The notes under the pieces were generated by a model. That model saw only the letters and a program-made list of their open reading frames with translations. It was not told the DNA's origin and ran no database searches. From Omnitrophica WOR_2 bacterium GWA2_47_8 (GTDB lineage Bacteria > Omnitrophota > Gorgyraeia > Zapsychrales > GWA2-47-8): a stretch of DNA of 6,497 nt. Both the position numbers and the translations under genes were made by a program. Shown here piece after piece: positions 1-6,129 of this stretch; within the stretch, counting starts at the first letter, position 1, and the number at the start of each line of letters is the position of its first letter. The DNA lies in contig MHFY01000142.1 in the NCBI GenBank assembly GCA_001805375.1, positions 9,577 through 16,073 on the forward strand, written 5' to 3'.

Positions 1-1
1 C

Positions 2-643
2 GGGGCCAGGGTCTCTTTGTCCATCGGGTTGATCGGTGTCTTGATCTCCTTTTCGATCGGGCTTTTGGTCGGAGGGATCGCCGGTTATTACGGCGGAGGG
101 ATCGATAATATCTTGATGCGCATCTGTGAAATGTTCATGCTGGTGCCGGGATTTTATCTGCTTTTGGCGTTACGGGCCGCGGTGCCGGATGATTTTAACT
201 CGGTGCAGGTGTATTTCGCGATCGTGATCATTCTTTCTTTTATCGGCTGGGCGTCGCTGGCGCGGATCATCCGCGGGATGTGTCTTTCTTTAAGGGAACG
301 GGAATATGTTCTTGCGGCAAAGGCGATCGGCTTGTCGGACCTTGCCATAATCCTAAAGCATATCCTGCCGCACACGTTATCGTATTCTATTTTCGCGGTG
401 ATGCTTTCGATCCCCGGTTATATTTTAGGCGAGTCGGCGTTGAGTTTGATCGGATTAGGGATCCAAGACCCGTATGCCAGCTGGGGAAACCTTTTATCCG
501 ACGCGATGAGCATCGTGCGGATAAAATTCGCGCCCTGGATCTTATGGCCGGCGTTCTTTATTTTCCTGACCGTGATCTGCTTTAACATCATCGGCGATGC
601 CCTGCGCGATAGTTTGGACCCGATGCTTAAGAAGGCCGCCTAA
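2..643 (+). CDS. Peptide-type ABC transporter permease (DppC/OppC family), 5'-truncated by window edge
   Basis: This is the C-terminal 213 residues of an inner-membrane permease that would pair with a second permease (DppB type) to form the channel of a peptide-type ABC importer. The frame is open from base 2 and reads GARVSLSIGLIG, a typical DppC/OppC segment before the second helix, so the TTG at 17 is an internal Leu codon and not a start. About five hydrophobic helices are visible (roughly residues 8-30, 40-57, 71-91, 125-147 and 178-200). Between the third and fourth lies the EAA loop, the ATPase-docking site (about residues 101-124, AAKAIGLSDLAIILKHILPH). Later marks are GESALSLIGLG and the terminal GDALRDSLDP, both family hallmarks. 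The first helix and start lie outside the window. The two ATPase genes follow in the same direction. The substrate cannot be told from the permease; peptides, nickel or other small solutes are all possible in this family. Confidence 0.93.
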   Translation, partial: GARVSLSIGLIGVLISFSIGLLVGGIAGYYGGGIDNILMRICEMFMLVPGFYLLLALRAAVPDDFNSVQVYFAIVIILSFIGWASLARIIRGMCLSLREREYVLAAKAIGLSDLAIILKHILPHTLSYSIFAVMLSIPGYILGESALSLIGLGIQDPYASWGNLLSDAMSIVRIKFAPWILWPAFFIFLTVICFNIIGDALRDSLDPMLKKAA

Positions 644-653
644 AGTGGCGAGC

Positions 654-702
654 CTCGTTCATTTCCTTCTTAATAGATGGGAAATGAGGAAAAATGAACG
701 GG
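654..702 (+). promoter_or_regulatory. Alternative hairpins over the start region of the first ATPase gene
   Basis: A perfect 9-base inverted repeat, CGTTCATTT (656-664) and AAATGAACG (692-700), includes the ATG at 694. One G-T wobble and one more pair extend it to 654-702. A second inverted repeat, TCATTTCC (659-666) and GGAAATGA (680-687), uses the same left arm, so the two stems exclude each other. The first would bury the start codon; the second would leave it open. No regulation is demonstrated, and short AT-rich repeats of this size can occur by chance. Confidence 0.3.
685..690 (+). promoter_or_regulatory. Ribosome binding site of the first ATPase gene
   Basis: TGAGGA lies three bases before the ATG at 694, a short but usable Shine-Dalgarno spacing. 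A second possible start at 715, which would give the more usual DppD-like N-terminus MLLAVKDL, has GGGAG at 700-704, ten bases upstream. The choice between the two starts is therefore not settled by the ribosome binding site alone. Confidence 0.5.
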
Positions 703-1491
703 AGAAAGCTTAATATGCTGCTCGCTGTTAAAGATCTCTCTATTGTTGTGAACGACCTGGCCCAGGAAAAGACGATCGTTGATGGGATCTCTTTTGAGGT
801 TAAGGAAAAGACGGTAACGGCACTGGTCGGCGGGTCAGGCAGCGGAAAAACCACGACCGGCCTGGCGACCTTGCAGCTTCTACCTTCGGGATTGAGCATT
901 AAAAGGGGTGAGGTCATTTTCAAAAATGAGAACCTGGCGACGCTGCCGCAGGAACGTTTGCGAAATATCCGGGGTAAAGACATCGCGATGGTTTTTCAGG
1001 AACCGTTAAGCGCGTTTAATCCATTGTTTACGATCGGCGCGCAGATCGAAGAGGTTTTGATGTTTCATACAGATTTAAATTCTACGAAGCGACAAGCGCG
1101 GGTGTTTGAAATTTTGAATTTAGTCGGTATTGATGAAGCGAAACGCATTTATAATCAATACCCGCACCATTTAAGCGGAGGATTGCGGCAGCGGGCCATG
1201 ATCGCGCAGGCCCTGGCGGCAAATCCAAGCCTGATGATCGCCGATGAACCGACGAGCAATCTGGATGTCACCCTGCAGGCGAAGGTCATTGATCTATTCA
1301 GGAAACTAAAAGCGGAACTGAACCTTTCGATCCTGCTGATCACGCATGATCTGGGCATGGTCGAACATCTGGCGGATGAGGTCGTGGTGATGAAGCAGGG
1401 AAAAATTGTGGAGCAGGGGACAACGAAAAACATAATTCAAAACCCTCAGCATCCGTACACGCAAAAATTAATCGAAGTGGTGAAGGTTTAA
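694..1491 (+). CDS. Peptide-type ABC transporter ATPase, DppD/OppD-like
   Basis: This cytoplasmic ATPase of 265 residues would power uptake together with the next gene's product. All nucleotide-binding motifs are present: Walker A GGSGSGKT (46-53, with Gly where the family usually has Glu at the second position), Q-loop Gln102 in MVFQEPLSAFNP, signature LSGGLRQR (160-167), Walker B LMIADEP (180-186) with Glu185 as the likely catalytic base, D-loop SNLD and switch His218. The protein ends soon after HPYTQKL (253-259), so it lacks most of the C-terminal oligopeptide-ABC extension, including the Cys-rich segment, that brings many DppD/OppD proteins to about 320-340 residues. It starts 50 bases after the permease stop. 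The start could instead be 715, which removes seven residues ahead of the conserved domain. Membership of the peptide/nickel ATPase family is secure; the substrate is not known. Confidence 0.92.
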   Translation: MNGRKLNMLLAVKDLSIVVNDLAQEKTIVDGISFEVKEKTVTALVGGSGSGKTTTGLATLQLLPSGLSIKRGEVIFKNENLATLPQERLRNIRGKDIAMVFQEPLSAFNPLFTIGAQIEEVLMFHTDLNSTKRQARVFEILNLVGIDEAKRIYNQYPHHLSGGLRQRAMIAQALAANPSLMIADEPTSNLDVTLQAKVIDLFRKLKAELNLSILLITHDLGMVEHLADEVVVMKQGKIVEQGTTKNIIQNPQHPYTQKLIEVVKV

Positions 1492-2357
1492 TGCTCTGCC
1501 AATTAAAACAAGTTAAAAAATATTTTCCCGTCCGCAAGGGCCTGCTTACGGGCAGCCAGACCTTTGTCAAGGCCGTGGACCATGTGGATTTCACTATTAA
1601 TGCCGGGGAAAACATCGGTTTGGTCGGTGAATCCGGAAGCGGAAAGACAACGCTGGGGCGTTTGTTATTAAAATTGATCCCGCTGGATTCGGGGCAGATC
1701 ATTTTTGACGGCCAGGATTTAAGCCGGCTCAATGTCCGGCAGATGATCCCTTACCGAAAGCAAATGCAGATGGTCTTTCAGGACCCGTACAACAGCCTGG
1801 ACCCGCGTTTTTCGATCCGGCGGGTCATGCTGGAGGCCATGATCTTTGACAAAGAGGCTTCTCAAAAGGAAAAAGAAAAAAGGATCGAAGAGATGCTGGA
1901 GAGTTTGCGGCTGCCCACCAATATTTTAAGCCGTTTCCCCCATGAATTCAGCGGAGGGGAAAGGCAGCGCATCGCCATTGCCCGCAGCCTTATCATGAAG
2001 CCGAAACTTTTAATTTTGGATGAAGCGGTATCGTCTTTGGATGTACTGATCCAGGAGGAGATCCTCCGCCTTTTAATGGACCTGCAGAAGAAAATGGATG
2101 TTACTTACTTTTTTATCTCGCATAATCTGCGGGTCATTAAAAAGATAAGCCAAAAAATAGCGGTCATGTTCAATGGAAAGATCGTTGAGTCCGCGCAGGC
2201 GGATGATCTTTTGGAAAACCCGATCCATCCCTACACCCAAGAATTGCTGGCCGCGGCCCTGCATTATAGATCCGTGCCCCGGACATTTTCGGTGAACTGG
2301 GGCCGGGAGACGCGTTTGCGGGACTGCGGAAATAATCATTTTGTCATCGGCGAATGA
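1491..2357 (+). CDS. Peptide-type ABC transporter ATPase, DppF/OppF-like
   Basis: This is the second ATPase of the importer, 288 residues. Its ATG shares one base with the TAA stop of the preceding gene, which points to translational coupling and equal production of the two subunits; GAAGG at 1482-1486 is the ribosome binding site. The N-terminus (LKQVKKYFPVRKG, then KAVDHVDF) is typical of DppF. Motifs seen are Walker A GESGSGKT (46-53), Q-loop Gln97 in MVFQDPYNSLDPR, signature FSGGERQR (153-160), Walker B LLILDEA (173-179) with Glu178, D-loop SSLD (181-184) and switch His211. The segment after Walker B reads DEAVSSLD where DEPVSALD is usual, a mild change. After NPIHPYTQELL the C-terminal extension is short: one Cys (279) remains, and the tail RDCGNNHFVIGE resembles the very end of the normal domain. 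It is the last gene of the operon, followed by the palindromic gap. Confidence 0.93.
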   Translation: MLCQLKQVKKYFPVRKGLLTGSQTFVKAVDHVDFTINAGENIGLVGESGSGKTTLGRLLLKLIPLDSGQIIFDGQDLSRLNVRQMIPYRKQMQMVFQDPYNSLDPRFSIRRVMLEAMIFDKEASQKEKEKRIEEMLESLRLPTNILSRFPHEFSGGERQRIAIARSLIMKPKLLILDEAVSSLDVLIQEEILRLLMDLQKKMDVTYFFISHNLRVIKKISQKIAVMFNGKIVESAQADDLLENPIHPYTQELLAAALHYRSVPRTFSVNWGRETRLRDCGNNHFVIGE

Positions 2358-2367
2358 GGAAAAATCC

Positions 2368-2451
2368 GATCACACAGATATTAAAAAAAGATCACACAGA
2401 TATTGAATCTGTGCCTTAATCTGTGTAATCTAAATTTAAATCTGCGTGATC
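2368..2451. repeat. Cluster of ATCTGTG/CACAGAT units in both orientations
   Basis: GATCACACAGATATT occurs twice exactly (2368-2382 and 2390-2404), 22 bases apart. Three units in the opposite orientation follow: AATCTGTG (2406-2413), AATCTGTGTAATC (2418-2430) and AAATCTGCGTGATC (2438-2451). Several nested pairings are possible: a perfect 7-bp stem at 2395-2401 with 2407-2413, an 11-of-12 match at 2390-2401 with 2419-2430, and an 11-of-12 match at 2368-2379 with 2440-2451. The cluster looks like an intergenic REP-like or miniature palindromic element. Similar ATCTGTG-rich intergenic repeats are, from memory, scattered in several environmental bacterial lineages. Confidence 0.75.
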
Positions 2452-2458
2452 ATTTTTT
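2383..2458. terminator. Candidate intrinsic terminator formed by the palindrome
   Basis: AAAAAAAGATCACACAGAT (2383-2401) can pair with ATCTGCGTGATCATTTTTT (2440-2458) at 17 of 19 positions; the mismatches are A-A at 2389/2452 and A-C at 2396/2445. The right arm ends in six T residues and the left arm begins with seven A residues, so the form could act on either strand. The loop is long (38 bases) and holds further stems. It is placed 26 bases after the transporter operon, where a terminator is expected. The stem is AT-rich, so strength is uncertain, and the structure could simply be the end of the repeat element. Confidence 0.5.
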
Positions 2459-2467
2459 ATAAAAACT

Positions 2468-4816
2468 ATGCCTAAATCTCCGATAAGCGACCGACTGTGG
2501 CGCTGGATCAATTACTTCTTTGGGTTCTTGGCCATCAGTGTTCTTCTATGGCTGACCGTTGTCCTTTCCAATATTGAGATCAAGGACCTGGACATTTGGC
2601 TGCATATCGGCATGGGCCGTTTTATTGTCGCGAATTTATATGTCCCTGCCCACGATATCCTTTCCTGCACGATCCACGGTGCCCCCTGGGTCAATCATGA
2701 GTGGTTGTTTCAAGTCGCCAGTTTCCTGACCTTTGACCGTTTTGGGCCGGAAGGCCTGATCACCATGCAGATGCTGGTCGTCGGGGTCACGCTCATGATC
2801 TTGCTGTTCTTAGGGTATGACAAGGACAAGCAGTTCATTATTGTTTTTACCCTGCTTTTGGTTTTACTGGTCTACGAATTGAGGTTCACCAACCGGCCGG
2901 ACTTATTCAGCCTTTTATTCTTTGCGCTGTATATCTTTATCCTTTCCCTGTTCATTGACCGCAAGATCTCGCTTTACTTGTTGGTCTTTATCCAGATCCT
3001 GTGGACCAATATGCACGGCTTTTTCTTTTTTGGCCCGTTGTTCGTGCTGATCGGCTTGACGACCGAATGGGTCAAGCGGCATATTAAGCTTCCCTATGAG
3101 TGGAACGATGTCGGCCGGCTCAATGATGATGAGTACAGACGGTTAAAGGCTATTTTTATTTTTGTGACTTTGGCCTGCCTGATCAATCCCCTGACCTTTC
3201 AGGGGGCCATTTACCCGATCAAGGTGTTCTTTCAGATATCGGGTGACTCAAAGATATTTTTTGAAAATATCACGGAACTGCAAAAGCCCATCCTGTCCGA
3301 TCAGATCTTTACGCTCAATGACCTGCCGTATTTCAAGCTGCTGATCTTGATCTCTTTTATCAGTTTTGTCCTGAACCGGCGCAATATTGATATCGGCGCG
3401 CTGGTGTTTTGGCTTTTGTTCCTGGTTTTCGCGCTAAAGGCGATCCGCAATATCCCGTTCTTTGCCTTTGCGGCCTATTTGGTCACGGTGACCAACGCGA
3501 TGTCGCTGTCATTCAAAGACATCATTCCGATCCGTTTTACGGATAGGAAGTTTCAGCATGTCACGGAGGTTGTTTTAAAGATCCTGCTTATCGTTTGGAT
3601 GCTCGATTACGGCATGAATGTCATGGCCCGGGGTTATTTTGATTGGGACGAATATGAGCGGAAGAGCGAGCGTTACGGCATCTCACAGCGTAATTTTCCC
3701 AACAAGGCGGTGGATTTTTTGCTGGAGCAGAAGATCAGGGGGAATATTATGAATGATTTTAATTCCGGCGCGTATTTGGTCGGGCGGGCCTTCCCGCAGA
3801 TCAGGGTCTTTATCGACGGAAGGACCGAAGTGTACGGCCCGGAGTTCTTTAAGTTCTACCAAAAGGTGTATGAGCAGGGAGATGAAAAATTATTAACGCA
3901 AACCTTGAAGGATTCTCATATTTCCATAGCCCTCTTTAACACGAACATGCGTTCAGTCCCCGTGAAAACCATGAAATATTTTTATAATAATAAAGAATGG
4001 GCGCCGGTTTATTTTGATTATGACGGCTTGATCTTTTTAAAGAAAATACCGCCCTATAAGGAAACTATCCGCCAATATGCAATTGACCTGGCCAAGTGGA
4101 AACCAAAAAATGTGGATTTCCTGAGGTTAGGGGCCAGGCCGGTCGAGCCTTTTCAACAGATCAACCGCGCTTTTGTGCTGGAGGACTTGGAACTTTATGA
4201 CCCGGCCATCGAGGAGGCGGAATTGGCCATTAAGATAGACCCCACGTATACCGATGCCTACAATCTTTTAGGGACGCTGAATGCCAAGAAAAAACAATAT
4301 AAGAAGGCCTTTGAAAATTACCGGATCGCGGCCATCCTTCATCCGGGCGCGCGCAGTATCCGCTATAATCTGGCGCAAAGTTATTATGATCTTGGGGAGT
4401 ATGGGAACGCCATTCATCAATATAATAAACTGATCGGCCATCGTTCGGATGACGCGCAGGCGTATTTTCTGATGTCGAGGGCCCTGATCAAAGAGAAGAA
4501 ATATGATGAGTCGGTGGATCTCTTAAGGAAGGCTCATGCGTTAAGCCCATCTGATTTAAATGATCTTTTGCAGATCGGCGATCTGCTTTTTGAAGATAAG
4601 GAAAATGAAAAAGCCAAGATCACGTATGAAATGGCCTTAACGACCAAAAAGGACGAGGTGAAGGTAAGGCTTAAACTCGCTTCAGTCTATAAGGCCTTGA
4701 ACGATAACGAAAAGGCCATCGTCGAACTGCAAAAAGCGCATGAATTTGCCCCGGACAATGAAGCGGCCATTGAAGACCTGCGTAAATTAGGGGTCAATGT
4801 TTCTAAAGAAGAGTAG
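2468..4816 (+). CDS. Polytopic membrane protein, GT-C-like N-terminal part fused to C-terminal TPR repeats
   Basis: This 782-residue protein has no characterised namesake that I recognise. Residues about 14-386 hold roughly ten membrane helices. The first external loop carries DLDIWLH (40-46), P60, D63 and WVNHEWL (74-80), followed by NRPDLFS (142-148), WTNMHGFF (179-186), INP (239-241) and RNIPFFAF (327-334). I recall this pattern from a widespread family of uncharacterised proteins resembling GT-C lipid-linked-sugar transferases. A soluble region (about 390-530) has FNSGAYL (431-437) and VFIDGRTEVYG (447-457), also typical of that family. Residues about 560-770 form some six TPRs, with clear A/Y/P positions such as AIKIDPTYTDAYNLLG. 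A transferase or cell-envelope assembly role with TPR-mediated partner binding is inference only. The ATG follows an in-frame TGA at 2447-2449 closely and has no Shine-Dalgarno sequence. glgC follows, with its own promoter. Confidence 0.9.
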   Translation: MPKSPISDRLWRWINYFFGFLAISVLLWLTVVLSNIEIKDLDIWLHIGMGRFIVANLYVPAHDILSCTIHGAPWVNHEWLFQVASFLTFDRFGPEGLITMQMLVVGVTLMILLFLGYDKDKQFIIVFTLLLVLLVYELRFTNRPDLFSLLFFALYIFILSLFIDRKISLYLLVFIQILWTNMHGFFFFGPLFVLIGLTTEWVKRHIKLPYEWNDVGRLNDDEYRRLKAIFIFVTLACLINPLTFQGAIYPIKVFFQISGDSKIFFENITELQKPILSDQIFTLNDLPYFKLLILISFISFVLNRRNIDIGALVFWLLFLVFALKAIRNIPFFAFAAYLVTVTNAMSLSFKDIIPIRFTDRKFQHVTEVVLKILLIVWMLDYGMNVMARGYFDWDEYERKSERYGISQRNFPNKAVDFLLEQKIRGNIMNDFNSGAYLVGRAFPQIRVFIDGRTEVYGPEFFKFYQKVYEQGDEKLLTQTLKDSHISIALFNTNMRSVPVKTMKYFYNNKEWAPVYFDYDGLIFLKKIPPYKETIRQYAIDLAKWKPKNVDFLRLGARPVEPFQQINRAFVLEDLELYDPAIEEAELAIKIDPTYTDAYNLLGTLNAKKKQYKKAFENYRIAAILHPGARSIRYNLAQSYYDLGEYGNAIHQYNKLIGHRSDDAQAYFLMSRALIKEKKYDESVDLLRKAHALSPSDLNDLLQIGDLLFEDKENEKAKITYEMALTTKKDEVKVRLKLASVYKALNDNEKAIVELQKAHEFAPDNEAAIEDLRKLGVNVSKEE

Positions 4817-4817
4817 G

Positions 4818-4846
4818 TTGAAAAAAGTGCAAAGGGGTCTTATAAT
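4818..4846 (+). promoter_or_regulatory. Sigma-70-type promoter of glgC
   Basis: TTGAAA (4818-4823) matches the -35 consensus at five of six positions, and TATAAT (4841-4846) is a perfect -10. The spacer is exactly 17 bases. It begins one base after the stop of the upstream gene. The start of transcription would fall around 4852-4855, so the leader before the ATG at 4859 is only about 4-7 bases. Confidence 0.8.
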
Positions 4847-4858
4847 ACTTCCTTAAAT

Positions 4859-6088
4859 ATGAGAGAAATTCTAACATTGATCTTGGCCGGCGGAAAAGGT
4901 GAGAGGTTGAATCCTTTGACCAGGGACAGGGCCAAACCTGCCGTGCCCTTCGGCGGCATTTACCGCATTATTGATTTTACGCTCAGCAATTGCATAAATT
5001 CAGGCTTGCGCAGGATCTATGTCCTGATCCAATATAAATCTTTTTCCCTGCAAAAACATATCCTTTCCGGGTGGGATGTCGTTTCCAGCCAGTTAGGCGA
5101 ATTTATCGACGTTATCCCGGCCCAGCAGCGCATCGGTTCCGATTGGTACAAGGGAACAGCCGACGCTATCCTTCAAAATATTTATGCCATCCAGGATCAA
5201 AGTCCGGAGCTCGTCTTGGTCTTGGCGGGGGACCATATTTATAAAATGGATTACCGCAAGATGATCGAATTCCATAAGAAGATGAAAGCGGACATGACGG
5301 TCGCCTGTGTGCTTATGCCTAAGGAAACGTCGAAGGATTTTGGGGTCATTGAAGTGGATAAGGACCACAGGATCAAAGGTTTTAGCGAGAAACCCGCGGA
5401 CCCCAAAACGGTCCCGGGAGACCCGTCCAATATCTTTGCCTCGATGGGGATCTATCTTTTTTCACCTGAGGTCCTTTCTCAGGAGTTGGAGATCGACGCC
5501 AAGAATGAAAGCTCAGAGCATGATTTCGGCAAGAATGTTATTCCGCAAATGCTTAAGAACAAACGCCGGCTGTTCGTTCATAATTTTGTGGACGAGGAGG
5601 GGCGGCCTTTAGACTGGCGGGATATCGGGACCCGAGACGCGTATTATCAGGCTAATATGGACCTGGTTTCGCCCAATCCGGAATTTGATCTGTACGATAA
5701 AACCTGGCCGGTTCGGACTTACCATGCCCAATATCCGCCGGTCAAGATCGTGAGCGCGACTTTAGATAAAGGCGGCAGCGAGGGTTCGATGAATGATTCG
5801 ATCATCTCCGGTGGATGTGTCATAATCGGCGGGCACATTAAAAGGTCCATCCTTTCGCCCAGCGTGAGGATCGAACATGAATCCGAGGTCATTAATTCTA
5901 TCCTGATGGAGGGTGTTGTGGTCGGAGAGAAGTCAAAGATCAAGAATGCGATCATCGATAAGGAGGTCATTATCCCGCCTAACTCCACGATCGGATATGA
6001 TCTGGAAATGGATAAAGAGCGTTTTGCGGTCACGACATCCGGTGTTGTGATAGTGGCCAAAAAGACGCACATCAATACGCTCGGTTAA
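4859..6088 (+). CDS. glgC: Glucose-1-phosphate adenylyltransferase (ADP-glucose pyrophosphorylase)
   Basis: GlgC makes ADP-glucose from ATP and glucose 1-phosphate, the committing step of bacterial glycogen synthesis, as a cytoplasmic tetramer. At 409 residues it is close to the family length. The nucleotidyltransferase domain shows LILAGGKGERLNPLT (7-21), RAKPAVPFGG (24-33), DFTLSNCINSG (39-49), WYKGTADAILQN (96-107), AGDHIYKMDY (123-132, with Asp125 equivalent to the catalytic Asp of the E. coli enzyme) and GFSEKP (174-179, Lys178 for glucose 1-phosphate). SSEHDFGKNVIP and WRDIGTRDAYYQANMDL follow. From about residue 290 comes the left-handed beta-helix domain (ISGGCVI, VVVGEKSKIKNAIID). 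Residues at the known activator site differ from E. coli: Asp23 stands where the E. coli enzyme has Lys39. The start gives the expected N-terminus but has no Shine-Dalgarno at normal spacing; AAAGGGG (4831-4837) lies 21 bases upstream, inside the promoter spacer. No glycogen synthase or branching enzyme gene is in the window. Confidence 0.97.
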   Translation: MREILTLILAGGKGERLNPLTRDRAKPAVPFGGIYRIIDFTLSNCINSGLRRIYVLIQYKSFSLQKHILSGWDVVSSQLGEFIDVIPAQQRIGSDWYKGTADAILQNIYAIQDQSPELVLVLAGDHIYKMDYRKMIEFHKKMKADMTVACVLMPKETSKDFGVIEVDKDHRIKGFSEKPADPKTVPGDPSNIFASMGIYLFSPEVLSQELEIDAKNESSEHDFGKNVIPQMLKNKRRLFVHNFVDEEGRPLDWRDIGTRDAYYQANMDLVSPNPEFDLYDKTWPVRTYHAQYPPVKIVSATLDKGGSEGSMNDSIISGGCVIIGGHIKRSILSPSVRIEHESEVINSILMEGVVVGEKSKIKNAIIDKEVIIPPNSTIGYDLEMDKERFAVTTSGVVIVAKKTHINTLG

Positions 6089-6093
6089 AATCT

Positions 6094-6129
6094 ATGAATG
6101 TTTCAAGCTTTGAAAAGGAAATCCAATGA
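6094..6129 (+). other. Possible 11-codon leader ORF before fabV
   Basis: ATG at 6094 opens a short frame, MNVSSFEKEIQ, that stops at TGA 6127-6129 and so overlaps the fabV start in an ATGA arrangement. Such overlaps can couple translation. It has no Shine-Dalgarno of its own, starting five bases after the glgC stop, and may be chance. The same stretch contains a weak palindrome, TTTCAA (6101-6106) and TTGAAA (6110-6115), next to the fabV ribosome binding site. Confidence 0.2.
6115..6120 (+). promoter_or_regulatory. Ribosome binding site of fabV
   Basis: AAGGAA sits five bases before the ATG at 6126, a standard Shine-Dalgarno placement that fixes the start. It contrasts with glgC and the 2468 gene, which have none. 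Confidence 0.75.

Noticed and set aside
17..19. TTG as start codon of the permease
   Set aside because: The frame is open to base 2 and the upstream residues GARVS are typical of the family interior, so the gene is cut by the window edge.
627..983. Reverse-strand open frames such as 627-983, 1340-1732 and 5719-6075
   Set aside because: They lie fully opposite strongly recognised genes, show no family motifs and have no gene-like context; they are by-products of codon use on the + strand.
2368..2404. Two exact 15-base direct repeats as a CRISPR fragment
   Set aside because: The spacing between the copies is only seven bases, further copies are inverted, and no cas gene is present.
2403..2431. 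TTGAAT, 17 bases, TAATCT as a promoter for the 2468 gene
   Set aside because: The -10 matches at only three of six positions, and every base is already explained by the palindromic repeat units.
4831..4837. AAAGGGG as Shine-Dalgarno site of glgC
   Set aside because: It ends 21 bases before the ATG, too far, and lies between the -35 and -10 boxes, so it would not be in a transcript from that promoter.
5307..5612. Second-frame + strand open frame within glgC
   Set aside because: It has a composition rich in Arg and Ser from frame shift of glgC codons, no ribosome site and no recognisable motif.
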